The notes: generated from the letters alone by a model not told the origin. A stretch of 64,000 nucleotides of DNA from an uncultured Clostridia bacterium (GCA_944372525.1 CALVZL010000040.1:1-64000), one strand, 5' to 3'; shown: positions 32,270 to 40,848, counted from the first letter of the stretch. Translations and numbers: made by a program.

Positions 32270-33469
32270 ATGTCCGAACAATCCGGCCGTCCGGAAGATC
32301 AGGATTTCCGTTCGGAGAACGATTTTCTGGCGCCACTCAACCGAACATCAAAAAAACAGATGAAACGATGGTGGATTAAGACGACGGCACTGCTGTTGCT
32401 CGTCGTGTTTTCCGTTGTTCTTCTGTTTACGATCGGCGACCTTGTCTCCGCGGAGGATACGCCTCAGCTTCGTTTTGTCCAGCTCATCCGTCTCATCAAC
32501 TATCCCCTGTTTGCCTTGCTTTTGAGCATCATCCTCTCTTACATTCTGGTCGAAAGCTTCAAATATGCCTGGATGCTCAAAATATCGACGGGAAAGTTTT
32601 ATCTGCGCACTTCCATCAAGACGATGTTTTTGGGAAAATATTACGACGGAATTACTCCGTTGAGCACAGGCGGACAACCCTTCCAGATCATGTATCTGCA
32701 TAAAAAGGACATTCCGCGCGGCATCGCCTCGGCGATCCCGCTCATGCGCTATTTGGTCTCTTCTGTCGTCATGACGGCGTTTGCCGCCGTACTGCTCGCA
32801 CTTACCCCGCATTTTGTTCCCGGACGGATCGCGACCGTCGCCCTGCTCGCGATCGCCTGCGTTTCGCTCGTGATCAACGCGCTTGTTCCGGTCACGATCA
32901 TTCTGTTTACCGTCTCCCCCGTGCTGAGCACCAAGATCATGGCGACAATCATCCATGTCCTGTATAAACTGCGCATCGTAAAGAACCGCTATGCGACCAT
33001 GAAAAAAACAGTGCGGGATCTGAGAGAATACAGCGAGGCGATCCGCATGTTTACCCGCAAAACGGCGCAGATGATCCCCCTGATCCTGCTGAGCATTGCA
33101 GAGACCTTTTTGTATCTTGCCATCCCCTTCTTTGTCGTCATTGCGATCGCAGACGTTCCGCCGACCGCTGAACTGCTTGTACAGATCCTCTGTCTGAGCG
33201 TGATCACCCGCTACACCTCCCTGCTCCTTCCCACGCCGGGAAATACGGGCGCAGTAGAGGCGACCAGTTCCCTCATCTTCATCACGGTGGCAGGCATCGA
33301 CGCCTATTTGGGCTGGGTCGTACTCGTATGGCGCTTTTTGACCTACTATATCTATATCCTCTCGGGAATCGGCATCAACATCTTCGAGATCATTCGAAGC
33401 GCCGTCCGCAGCCGAAGACAGCGGCACATTTCGGGATCTCCGCCTCCCGAGCAAGACGCGTCCGAATAA
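32270..33469 (+). CDS. UPF0104 / lysylphosphatidylglycerol-synthase-TM family membrane protein
   Basis: 399 residues with about eight helices. Family motifs are the GKYYDGITPLSTGGQPFQ segment and the C-terminal LLPTPGNTGAVEATSSL. This domain is the flippase part of MprF and also occurs alone; here no synthase domain is fused. It probably moves a lipid or glycolipid across the membrane. A second member is at 50926 with phospholipid genes. Monocistronic with its own promoter and terminator. Confidence 0.85.
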   Translation: MSEQSGRPEDQDFRSENDFLAPLNRTSKKQMKRWWIKTTALLLLVVFSVVLLFTIGDLVSAEDTPQLRFVQLIRLINYPLFALLLSIILSYILVESFKYAWMLKISTGKFYLRTSIKTMFLGKYYDGITPLSTGGQPFQIMYLHKKDIPRGIASAIPLMRYLVSSVVMTAFAAVLLALTPHFVPGRIATVALLAIACVSLVINALVPVTIILFTVSPVLSTKIMATIIHVLYKLRIVKNRYATMKKTVRDLREYSEAIRMFTRKTAQMIPLILLSIAETFLYLAIPFFVVIAIADVPPTAELLVQILCLSVITRYTSLLLPTPGNTGAVEATSSLIFITVAGIDAYLGWVVLVWRFLTYYIYILSGIGINIFEIIRSAVRSRRQRHISGSPPPEQDASE

Positions 33470-33492
33470 AGCCGATCCCCACAGGGGCGAAG

Positions 33493-33526
33493 GGAGCGAG
33501 GATTTCGAAAATCCTCGCTCCTTTGC
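33493..33526 (+). terminator. Terminator after the UPF0104 gene
   Basis: Thirteen-bp perfect stem (GGAGCGAGGATTT / AAATCCTCGCTCC), then only TTT. Confidence 0.75.
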
Positions 33527-33619
33527 ATAAAAGACGCTGCGGCGGCCGCAACCCGTGCTTCCTCAAGCATTTGCTCTTTGAAGAAGGACAACCGGAATGC
33601 AGCCGGAAATCGACTGCAT

Positions 33620-34114
33620 TTAAGAAAAGTCTGCCATCAAATATTCGTCTGTTTCCTCTCTTGATCTGAATATTATGATTTGTTTATCGCCTCTATATTT
33701 TTCTAACAATTCCAGAATTTTCGGAAGTGATTTGCAGGGATAATCGCATATCCACTGCTTAAAATCCTCATCAAATGCTGTTTCCCGCCACGGCAAATCT
33801 TCCCGCTTTCTGCCGATGCGAGATTGTGCGCCTTCCAAGCAGATTTGCGTCGGAATATCCAACAGGAATACCGTATCGCATTCTTTCAACCGCATTTCGA
33901 GCGTTCTTTGATAATTGCCGTCTACGATCCATTCCTCTTTTTGCAACAGCATTGCAAGCTGTTCGTCAAATTCTTTCTCCGTGATCGTAGTCCGATCGGG
34001 TTTATGCCATATCATATCCAAATAATACAGCGGAATGTTTGTTTTAGCGGACAATTTTCGCGCGAACACGCTTTTTCCGCTTCCGGAACAGCCGATGACG
34101 ATAATTTTTTTCAT
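33620..34114 (-). CDS. P-loop kinase-like protein (adenylate kinase-related / topology-modulation type)
   Basis: 164 residues. Walker A GCSGSGKS at 8-15; then YYLDMIWHKPDRTTIT and EEWIVDGNYQRTLEMRL, which are typical of the FlaR/adenylate-kinase-like group; VFLLDIPT is the Walker B-like strand. The substrate is not known. ATG 34114 has GGGG upstream. The gene is visibly richer in A+T than its neighbours and stands alone, which suggests later acquisition. A large palindrome lies about 75 bases upstream. Confidence 0.8.
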   Translation of the reverse strand: MKKIIVIGCSGSGKSVFARKLSAKTNIPLYYLDMIWHKPDRTTITEKEFDEQLAMLLQKEEWIVDGNYQRTLEMRLKECDTVFLLDIPTQICLEGAQSRIGRKREDLPWRETAFDEDFKQWICDYPCKSLPKILELLEKYRGDKQIIIFRSREETDEYLMADFS

Positions 34115-34183
34115 AACATTCCCCTGTAAGATCGCTGCCTTTTCAAGCACACATCGAACAACTGAACCGCTATCGCAATCGAC

Positions 34184-34211
34184 GCCCCGCTTTGCATGCA
34201 AAGCGAGGCGC
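34184..34211. repeat. Perfect 18-bp palindrome in an intergenic gap
   Basis: CGCTTTGCATGCAAAGCG at 34189-34206, extended by a mismatch and a further four paired bases on each side. No T-run follows, so it is a weak terminator candidate; it may be an operator or a repeat. The rest of 34115-34324 holds nothing I can name. Confidence 0.55.
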
Positions 34212-34324
34212 TATGCGCTTTTCTCCGCGATAAATTTCCGACCCGATTGCAGAAATCAAACGAGCTTCCGCTTCGCCGCATTCCGTCGACTTTTTCCGCG
34301 ATCGGCGTTTCCGCACGATTTTCG

Positions 34325-34792
34325 TTAAAGAGAAACGAGCGTATGCGTCGCCTTCCCCCGATTCAGCACGAGATAACAATAGGAAGGATCGGAATAGGAG
34401 CCGAGCGCGCCGGGATTGATACACAGCACGCCTTCCAGCTCCCGAACTTCCGCGAGATGCGTATGACCGTACAGCGCGATATCGCAGTCCTTCGATCGCG
34501 CATAGGCTGCCAGCCGCTCGATCCCGCTTTTGACGGACTGCCGATGTCCGTGACAGCAGAGAATGCGCAGCCCTTCTGCCTCGATGACGAATTCTTCGGC
34601 ACCGAAGGAAAAATCACAGTTTCCTTTGCAGAGAAAGGTCTTTTCCGGGTAGGCGCGGAGGATCTCTCTCAAATCGGAAGACCCGTCTCCCAGGTGCACG
34701 ATATAGTCGTTCTCTGCAAACAAAGGCCGCAGTTTCTCCAATTCCCGCCGCGCCCTGCCGTGGGAATCGGACAACACAATCATCGTCTTCAA
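34325..34792 (-). CDS. YfcE/MJ0936-type metallophosphoesterase
   Basis: 155 residues, complete small calcineurin-like phosphoesterase. Metal ligands are in VLSDSHGR, HLGDGSSD, GNCDF, CCHGHR and LYGHTHLAEV. Members hydrolyse phosphodiesters; the natural substrate is not known. Cotranscribed with the RdgB gene, its ATG overlapping that stop by 4 bases. This pairing is usual in Firmicutes. Confidence 0.9.
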   Translation of the reverse strand: MKTMIVLSDSHGRARRELEKLRPLFAENDYIVHLGDGSSDLREILRAYPEKTFLCKGNCDFSFGAEEFVIEAEGLRILCCHGHRQSVKSGIERLAAYARSKDCDIALYGHTHLAEVRELEGVLCINPGALGSYSDPSYCYLVLNRGKATHTLVSL

Positions 34793-35355
34793 AGAAGTTC
34801 CTCCAGCGCTCTCAACGCTCGTCCGCGATGGGAAACGGAATTTTTTTCTTCCTCCGTCGCCTCCGCAAAACTCTTTCCCAGTTCCTCACTGAAAAAGAGG
34901 CTGTCATATCCGAATCCGCGCTCCCCCCGTTCGGAAAACAGGATTCTGCCGGGACTGCTTCCCTGCGCTGTCAACACCCTTCCGTCCGGATAAACCAAGG
35001 AAACCGCGCAGACAAACCGTGCACTGCGGTCCCGTTCCCCTTCGAGATTTTTCAAAAGCAATGCGCGGTTTTCCGCATCGTCCCCTCCCGAATAGCGGGC
35101 ACTGTAAACACCGGGCGCATCGTTCAGCGCACGCACGCACAGTCCGCTGTCGTCTGCCAGAGCGGGAAGCCCGGTCGCGCGGCAAACCGCGTGCGCTTTC
35201 AAAAAGGCGTTTTCCGCAAACGTGCTCCCCGTCTCCTCTACTTCGCCGAAAAACCCCGCCTCGCGCTCGGAAAGAATTTCATACTCCCGCAGAATCGCGC
35301 GAATTTCCCGCAATTTATGTTCGTTCCCTGTCGCCGCAACCAATTTCTTCTTCAT
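34789..35355 (-). CDS. rdgB: RdgB/HAM1 non-canonical purine NTP pyrophosphatase
   Basis: 188 residues. It hydrolyses XTP and dITP to monophosphates, preventing their incorporation in DNA or RNA. Seen: VAATGNEHKLREI, the SHR-like C-terminal signature SVSHRGRAL, LADDSGLCV, SARYSGGDDAENR and GFGYDSLFF. GGAG precedes ATG 35355. First gene of a two-gene operon. Confidence 0.94.
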   Translation of the reverse strand: MKKKLVAATGNEHKLREIRAILREYEILSEREAGFFGEVEETGSTFAENAFLKAHAVCRATGLPALADDSGLCVRALNDAPGVYSARYSGGDDAENRALLLKNLEGERDRSARFVCAVSLVYPDGRVLTAQGSSPGRILFSERGERGFGYDSLFFSEELGKSFAEATEEEKNSVSHRGRALRALEELL

Positions 35356-35373
35356 AGTCCGCTCCTTTTTGCA

Positions 35374-35402
35374 ATTATAGCACAGCGGCGGCTTTCCCGC
35401 AA
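35374..35402 (-). promoter_or_regulatory. Promoter of rdgB-yfcE
   Basis: On the minus strand TTGCGG, 17 bases, TATAAT. One arm of a 9-bp inverted repeat (GCGGCGGCT / AGCCGCCGC, 20-base loop, 35385-35422) lies in the spacer; this may be the weak terminator of the ATPase gene upstream. Confidence 0.65.
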
Positions 35403-35439
35403 TCGATCGGGTGAGCCGCCGCCGATTTTTCTGAAAAAT

Positions 35440-37512
35440 TCAACGGATCTTGCCGCGCATCCGCATGGCGTTGAGTACGGCGAGCAGCATAACTCCCACG
35501 TCTCCGAATACTGCCGCCACCAACGGAATGAGATCAAAAAGAGACAGCACCATGAGCAGGAACTTTACGGCGAGCGAAAATACGATGTTCTGAGCCACGA
35601 TTTTGCGCGTCTTTTTGGCTGCTTTCAGCGCCTTCGGCAGTGCGGACAAGTTGTCCGACGCAAGCACGAGATCGCTCGCTTCAATGGCGGCATCGCTTCC
35701 GAGTCCCCCCATCGCGACGGAGACGTCGCTCTCCGCCATCATGGGCGTATCGTTGATTCCGTCGCCGACATAGAGCAATCCGCCGTCCCCCTTCAACGCT
35801 CTCGCGCGCTGAGGTTTCTGATCGGGCAAAAGTTGAGAGCAGATGACATCGATCGGCAGGTTTTCGAGCACCGCCCGCGTACGCCGCTCGCTGTCCCCTG
35901 TCAGCACGACCGTACGCTCCACGCCCGCACGTTTGAGTTCGGCAAGCGCGGAAGCGGCGTCCGCCCGGATCCGATCCTCAATCAAAACGATCCCGACAAG
36001 CCGCCCCTCTTCCGCGACATAGATGACGCCGCAGGGCGTGTCCGGCTCTTCGAATTCGATCCTCTGCTCGCGCATCAGCCGTGCGCTTCCGACGAAAACG
36101 CGCTTTCCCTCAACGAGCGCGGTCAACCCCAAACCGGGAAGTTCTTCGCATTGCTCCGCGCGCAAAGAGGTGGACACCGAAAGAAACGCCTGTGCGAGCG
36201 GATGGGAAGAGTTGCGTTCCAGCGCAGCGGCAAGTTCCGCGGCGCGCGGTTCTCCGCGCACTTCGGCAAGACTGAATTTTCCCTCCGTAAGCGTTCCCGT
36301 TTTGTCAAACGCGGCGACCTTGACCTTTGCAAGCGGATCGAGATAGACGGCGCCCTTTGCCAGTACGCCGTAGCGCGCAAGCGTTCCCACGCCGGAAAAA
36401 TAAGTCAACGGAACGGAAATAATCAGCGCGCAAGGGCAGGAAATGACCAACAGATTGAGCGCACGGGTGATCCAGGGAAGAAAATCACCGTCGAGAAACA
36501 ACGGGGGCACGACGGCAAGAATCAACGCAAGCAAGACAACGACAGGAGTATACCAGCGCGCAAACCGCGTGATGAACTTTTCGGGTGCCGCCTTCTGCGC
36601 CGTGGAATTTTCGACCAGATCGAGAATTTTCGCGACCGCACTGTCCGAATAGGGACGCACGACGCGCGCCCGCACCGCAGTTCCCTCGTTTACGCATCCC
36701 GCAAGCATCTCTTCTCCTGCCTCTACTTCGCGCAGATAGGCTTCGCCCGTCAGAGTCTTGGTATCCAATTCCGTTCTTCCCTCTTCGAGCAGACAGTCGA
36801 CGGGAACGCGGTCTCCCTTTCGCAGCAGAATGAAATCTCCCTCCCGAAGTTCTTCCGGGGGAATTTCGGTCTGCGTCTCCCCATCCAAGAGAATTGCGGA
36901 CTCGCTCTTCATCTCCATCAGTTTTTCGATCTCTCCGCGGGAACTCCCGACTGCAAGCGCCTGCAGGTATTCTCCGATCTGATACAAGAGCATCACGGCG
37001 GCGCCTTCCATGCTCTGTCCGATGCAAAAAGCCCCTACGCTCGCGACAAGCATGAGAAGATTTTCATCGAACAGCACACCGAACGTACCGTGCTTCTGCC
37101 TGAACAATCTGACAATGTTTTTTCCCACCGACCATACGACCGACCAGCCCGCCGCCGCAAATGCACAGAGATAGAGAAGAAATGCGGCGATCTCCCCTCG
37201 TTCCCCGAGAAGAATATCGCACAACAGCGCCGGCAGGAAAAAGACTGTTGACACCGCGACGGAGATCAGCTCTTTCAGATGCCGCTCCTTTTTTTTGGGC
37301 GCATTTCCGTCGATGATCTCCACTTCTTCGAAATGAGAAATCACAGAGACAGCGCCCGCAAACGCCTCCGCGCTCTCCGCATCCAATTTCACCCTCTGTC
37401 CGACAAAATCAACCGAGACTTCTCTGATCCCCGACAGTTCGGAAAGTTCCTCCTGCAATTCCGCCGCGCAGACCGCGCAGTCAAGGTTGCGGATCTTGAT
37501 GACCTTTTCCAT
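35440..37512 (-). CDS. Zn/Cd/Pb-type P1B ATPase
   Basis: 690 residues. N-terminal heavy-metal domain with LDCAVC, the membrane CPC motif in VISCPCALI, the phosphorylated aspartate in DKTGTLTEGK, the P1B-specific SSHPLAQA, the nucleotide hinge GDGINDTPMM and last-helix aspartate in FGDVGVMLLAVLNAMRM, which marks the zinc/cadmium/lead group. The actuator reads TGEA instead of the usual TGES. It exports divalent metals. AGGAG precedes ATG 37512. Cotranscribed with the ArsR repressor 51 bases upstream. Confidence 0.93.
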   Translation of the reverse strand: MEKVIKIRNLDCAVCAAELQEELSELSGIREVSVDFVGQRVKLDAESAEAFAGAVSVISHFEEVEIIDGNAPKKKERHLKELISVAVSTVFFLPALLCDILLGERGEIAAFLLYLCAFAAAGWSVVWSVGKNIVRLFRQKHGTFGVLFDENLLMLVASVGAFCIGQSMEGAAVMLLYQIGEYLQALAVGSSRGEIEKLMEMKSESAILLDGETQTEIPPEELREGDFILLRKGDRVPVDCLLEEGRTELDTKTLTGEAYLREVEAGEEMLAGCVNEGTAVRARVVRPYSDSAVAKILDLVENSTAQKAAPEKFITRFARWYTPVVVLLALILAVVPPLFLDGDFLPWITRALNLLVISCPCALIISVPLTYFSGVGTLARYGVLAKGAVYLDPLAKVKVAAFDKTGTLTEGKFSLAEVRGEPRAAELAAALERNSSHPLAQAFLSVSTSLRAEQCEELPGLGLTALVEGKRVFVGSARLMREQRIEFEEPDTPCGVIYVAEEGRLVGIVLIEDRIRADAASALAELKRAGVERTVVLTGDSERRTRAVLENLPIDVICSQLLPDQKPQRARALKGDGGLLYVGDGINDTPMMAESDVSVAMGGLGSDAAIEASDLVLASDNLSALPKALKAAKKTRKIVAQNIVFSLAVKFLLMVLSLFDLIPLVAAVFGDVGVMLLAVLNAMRMRGKIR

Positions 37513-37563
37513 ATCACTCCTTTTGCCCGTTTCCGCGGGCTTCCGTTGATAAAACGTTCCGCT

Positions 37564-37914
37564 TCAGAACTTGCAGTTGAGATGTGCGCAGGCAAGCTCC
37601 AAAACGGCAAGGATATGCTCGTCTGCCAGGGAATATACGATATTCTGCCCGTCCCGCCGCGCCTTGATCATACGGTTCGCACGCAAGATCCGAAGCTGGT
37701 GCGAAACGGCGCTCTGCGTCCCTCCCACCGTCTCGACAATGTGGTAAACACACATTTCACCATGTCGGAGCGCAAAGAGAATGCGCAGACGGCTTGGTTC
37801 GGAAATCGCCTTGAACGAAGCGCTGAGCCGTTCGATCTCCTCTTCCGCGGGCATATTTTCTTTCGCCTGCGCTACAATCCGCGCATGTTCGCTCTCCCGA
37901 CCGCAATAATCCAT
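37564..37914 (-). CDS. ArsR/SmtB-family metal-sensing repressor
   Basis: 116 residues, winged-helix protein. EMCVYHI (ELCVGD-like strand-helix), TQSAVSHQLRILRANRMI (recognition helices), and a C-terminal helix DEHILAVLELACAHLNC with Asp/His ligands of an alpha-5 zinc site as in SmtB/CzrA. It should leave its operator when zinc or cadmium rises, freeing the ATPase gene. ATG 37914 with GGAGG upstream is preferred; an ATG at 37953 in the same frame falls within the operator palindrome. Confidence 0.9.
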   Translation of the reverse strand: MDYCGRESEHARIVAQAKENMPAEEEIERLSASFKAISEPSRLRILFALRHGEMCVYHIVETVGGTQSAVSHQLRILRANRMIKARRDGQNIVYSLADEHILAVLELACAHLNCKF

Positions 37915-37932
37915 TCTCGCCTCCGATATTTT

Positions 37933-37982
37933 AATATATGAATAACCGTTCATATATTAGCACAAAAAAAAGACGCTGTCAA
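37933..37982 (-). promoter_or_regulatory. Promoter and metal-repressor operator of the arsR-ATPase operon
   Basis: Consensus TTGACA (37977-37982), 17 bases, TAATAT (37954-37959). A perfect dyad AATATATGAA-N6-TTCATATATT (37933-37958) overlaps the -10 box and start region; this is the form bound by ArsR/SmtB repressors, so autorepression is expected. Confidence 0.88.
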
Positions 37983-37989
37983 GCGTCTT
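37964..37989 (-). terminator. Terminator of the 38012 pseudouridine synthase gene
   Basis: Eight-bp stem AAGACGCT / AGCGTCTT with loop GTCA, followed on minus by TTTTTTT. The -35 box of the next operon (TTGACA) spans the loop. Confidence 0.82.
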
Positions 37990-38011
37990 GTCTCATATTT
38001 TTGATAAAATT

Positions 38012-38818
38012 TCAGCACAGGGATCGCTCCGAGGAAAAGGTCGCGTTCAGATAGGAAAGCCGCCCTTCACATGTCAGGCGAAGGCTCTTTGCAATCAGTT
38101 GCTGCCGCATGACATGGTGACTGCGATTATAGATCTCGTCCCCGTACTTTTCGTCACCGACAACGGGATGCCCGAAGTAAGCCATGTGCGCGCGGATCTG
38201 ATGTGTCTTTCCCGTATGCAGCGTGATCTTAAGCAAAGAGGTCTCCCCGTTCTCGACGAGCACTTCGTACTCGGTGACGATCCGTTCTCCGATCGGAGTT
38301 GACGAAACCCTCACGCGGGCATTTTTTTCGTCCTTCCGAAGATATGCGGAGAGCACCTCGTGTTTCGCGGGCATCTTTCCCAGCACAAGCGCATGATAGA
38401 TTTTCTCGACACGGCGCTTGCGGAAAGCATCGAGGATCTCCCGTTCCGTCTCCGTATTTTTCGCAAAGATCATGACGCCGGCAGTATTGCGGTCAAGGCG
38501 GTGAAGAAAGTACGTCTCCCCTCGCTTGCACAATGCACGAAAGACCGCCTCCGAGTTGACCCCGCTCTCCTTATCCACCACGACGACGTTGTCGTCCTCG
38601 TACAAAATGAGGAAAGCGGAACGAGATGCCTGTGCAGACGTGAGGTAATATCTTACGACGTCCCCCTTTTTGAGAAGCAGATCCCGTCCGACCTTTTCCC
38701 CGTTCACGCGGATCTCTCGGTCCCGCAGCAGAGTGCGGAAACAAAACGACGCCTGTGCGCAGACCTTGTCTGTGAAGTCGGAAAGGGAGATGGGTTCGGT
38801 TACGACGTATTCTTCCAT
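38012..38818 (-). CDS. RluA-family pseudouridine synthase
   Basis: 268 residues: an N-terminal S4-like domain (LLRDREIRVNGEKVGRDLLLKKGDVV) and the catalytic domain with HRLDRNTAGVMIFAK, where the aspartate is catalytic, then KIYHALVLG and LHTGKTHQIRAHMAYFGHPVVGDEKYG. It isomerises uridine in rRNA or tRNA; the target is not predictable. GAGG precedes ATG 38818. Its first 248 bases are also covered by the run-on frame of feoB. Confidence 0.9.
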   Translation of the reverse strand: MEEYVVTEPISLSDFTDKVCAQASFCFRTLLRDREIRVNGEKVGRDLLLKKGDVVRYYLTSAQASRSAFLILYEDDNVVVVDKESGVNSEAVFRALCKRGETYFLHRLDRNTAGVMIFAKNTETEREILDAFRKRRVEKIYHALVLGKMPAKHEVLSAYLRKDEKNARVRVSSTPIGERIVTEYEVLVENGETSLLKITLHTGKTHQIRAHMAYFGHPVVGDEKYGDEIYNRSHHVMRQQLIAKSLRLTCEGRLSYLNATFSSERSLC

Positions 38819-40571
38819 GACGGTTCCTCGGTGCAAGCAGCGCTATAAGCGGAAGAGGAAAGACCAGCCAAGCGCCGCCCTGCATAAGAAAATAGACAGA
38901 ATAAGAAGCCGCCAGCGCCGCAGCCATGCCAACCAACGCGGCAAGCAACGCGCGGCCTGCTCCGATTGCGCGTGCGATCGCCGTGATCGCAGACACGCAA
39001 GGCGGACAAAGCAACAAAAAAACGGAAAAGGCGATCGCACTCTCCGCTTCGAACGGAAATCCTCCGCAAAAAAGCGCAAACGTTCCCGCAATGTTCTCCT
39101 TTGCGATCAAACCCGAAAAAGCCGCATAGGCGACCCGCCAATCCCCGCACCCGATGGGCACAAATAATATTTTTAATCCTCCGCAAATCGTTGCAAGTAT
39201 GCTCTCTTCCGCCGCGCAAAAGCGAAGGGAGAAATCGAAGGAGGAGAGCATCCAGGAGGCGAGAAAAAACGCAAAGATCACCGTTGCCAATTTTATTATA
39301 AACTGTTTGAGCTGAAAGAGCAAGGATTTGAAGACAAAAACGGGATGAGGAATTTGCAACGGAGCCAATTCGAGAACAAGGGGCGCGGCAGGCCGGCGTT
39401 CGACAAAGGACGCGACGAACAGGCAGACAAGCGCGCCCGCAAAATAAAAAATAAGTACCGCCGGAAATGGGTTCTTGAGAAAAGAGGAAAAAAGCATGAG
39501 CGTGACGGGAAGTTTGGCGCTGCAAGGCAGAAAAGGCAGCGAAAAAAGCACTTTTCGGCGTGTTTTTTCGTCCTCTAATCCCTGCGTCGTCAAAGCCGCC
39601 GCAGCGGTACAACCGAACCCCATCAGCAAAGAAAAAACCGCGCGTCCGTTTAATCCCACGCGAGAAAACATTCCGTCCGTCAGCGCGGCAAGCCGGGACA
39701 TCAAGCCGCTTTCCTCCAAAAGGATGAGAAAAAAGAAGAGAAGCAGGATCTGGGGAAGAAAGCAAACCACTCCCCCCACGCCCGCAACAATCCCGTCCGC
39801 AACGAGCGAGCGAATCACGGGAGACGCGATGCCTCCGGCAAGGCGGGAGAGACGGGAAAAAAGCGCTTCTGCCCCTGTGCGAAGCAGATCGCCCGCGCAC
39901 CCGGGTGCAAAGACGAGATAAAAGACCGCCGCGATCAGAGACAAAAAAAAGACCGCGCCGAAAACAGGATGGCAAAACAGACGGTCCGCCCGTGTCCACA
40001 CCGCGGCAGGCGGATCATAAGCCTCCTTCGGAAGCACCGGCTCCCGGTCCAATGTTTCCTGCTGCGGCAGCAAATGCAACGCGCGCTCCAATTCCGCTCC
40101 GAACGTACGTCTTCCCCCGTCTGCAGATAACACCTGCACCCCGAGCGCCTCGGCAATCGCAACGCGGTTATACCGCCCGCCCGCACGGAGAAAGCGCCGT
40201 TCTTTTGTCAAAACAAGTGCCATGCGCCGCCCTTCTTTTCGCAGACGGCCGATCAGAGGAAGACAGCGCAGAAGCGCACTGCATTCGCAGACGAACAGCA
40301 CAAAGGCGTCGGAGTGACTGCGCAGAAACGCAACGGCATTCTGTTCCTCCAAAGTCAGACCGTCGAAGGAATATACTCCGGGAAGATCGCAGACGCGCAC
40401 CAAAGTTTTGCCGATCGTCGCTTCTTTGGACAAAACGGACACTGTAACGCCGTGCCAATTTCCTACGGCGGCATGTCCGCCCGTTAAAACATTAAACAAC
40501 GTGCTTTTTCCCGCATTCGGATTTCCGACAAGTACGACTTCATCTGTTACAGAGTGCGCACGAGAACGCAT
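38571..40571 (-). CDS. feoB: FeoB-like ferrous iron transporter, divergent, with run-on 3' end
   Basis: 666 residues as read. GTPase domain: G1 GNPNAGKS (16-23), G2 region VGNWHGVTV, G3 DLPGVYSF. The G4 motif (normally NxxD) reads LTKER, so guanine specificity may be lost. The membrane domain keeps PFLPCSAKLPV and GLIAKENIAGTFALF but has GFGCTAAAALTT where CNVPA is usual. After PLPLIALLAPRN (near the start of the next gene) the frame runs on for 83 arginine-rich residues antisense-like in composition, overlapping the pseudouridine synthase; a lost stop is likely. GGGAGG precedes ATG 40571. Confidence 0.82.
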   Translation of the reverse strand: MRSRAHSVTDEVVLVGNPNAGKSTLFNVLTGGHAAVGNWHGVTVSVLSKEATIGKTLVRVCDLPGVYSFDGLTLEEQNAVAFLRSHSDAFVLFVCECSALLRCLPLIGRLRKEGRRMALVLTKERRFLRAGGRYNRVAIAEALGVQVLSADGGRRTFGAELERALHLLPQQETLDREPVLPKEAYDPPAAVWTRADRLFCHPVFGAVFFLSLIAAVFYLVFAPGCAGDLLRTGAEALFSRLSRLAGGIASPVIRSLVADGIVAGVGGVVCFLPQILLLFFFLILLEESGLMSRLAALTDGMFSRVGLNGRAVFSLLMGFGCTAAAALTTQGLEDEKTRRKVLFSLPFLPCSAKLPVTLMLFSSFLKNPFPAVLIFYFAGALVCLFVASFVERRPAAPLVLELAPLQIPHPVFVFKSLLFQLKQFIIKLATVIFAFFLASWMLSSFDFSLRFCAAEESILATICGGLKILFVPIGCGDWRVAYAAFSGLIAKENIAGTFALFCGGFPFEAESAIAFSVFLLLCPPCVSAITAIARAIGAGRALLAALVGMAAALAASYSVYFLMQGGAWLVFPLPLIALLAPRNRHGRIRRNRTHLPFRLHRQGLRTGVVLFPHSAAGPRDPRERGKGRTGSASQKGGRRKILPHVCTGISFRFPHFVRGRQRRRGG

Positions 40572-40771
40572 TCCGCCACCTCCCGTCCGAGCGCAACCGT
40601 ACTCCCGGCTGCCGCAACCAAATAAGTGCGTCCGCGCGGAAACCTCTTTAAGAGCGAAATCTCCCCGCCCCGCTCGATCCCGAGCGCACGCAGACGTTCT
40701 CTCCACAGGGGCGGCGCTTTGACCGCCGTCACGACGGCGCGCGTACCGCGCTTCAGATCGCCGATATTCAT
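40547..40771 (-). CDS. feoA: FeoA-domain protein
   Basis: 74 residues, SH3-like FeoA fold: MNIGDLKRGTRAVV, LRALGIERGGEISLLKRFPRG, and GSTVALGREVAECVLV. It binds and helps FeoB in ferrous iron uptake. It overlaps feoB by 25 bases. The start ATG at 40771 has no clear ribosome site; a weak -35/-10 pair (TTGCAT, 17 bases, CATTGA) would again place the transcript start close to the ATG. Confidence 0.87.
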   Translation of the reverse strand: MNIGDLKRGTRAVVTAVKAPPLWRERLRALGIERGGEISLLKRFPRGRTYLVAAAGSTVALGREVAECVLVRTL

Positions 40772-40806
40772 ACCGTCATCAATGCGAAAAAGAGAAAAAA
40801 TATGCA

Positions 40807-40841
40807 ATAAAAAACGAAATCCCCTCATTTGAGGGGATTTC
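40807..40841 (-). terminator. Terminator of the DUF378 gene
   Basis: Eleven-bp perfect stem (GAAATCCCCTC / GAGGGGATTTC) followed on minus by GTTTTTTATT. It sits in the feoA upstream region, close to the expected feoA promoter. Confidence 0.9.
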
Positions 40842-40848
40842 GCCGCAC

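Noticed and set aside
35385..35422. GC-rich 9-bp hairpin as a strong terminator of the ATPase gene
   Set aside because: The loop is 20 bases and no T-run follows on the minus strand; kept only as a note with the rdgB promoter.
38800..39999. 399-codon minus-strand frame within feoB
   Set aside because: It overlaps feoB in another frame and reads as Ser/Arg/Cys-rich noise; feoB has all core motifs.
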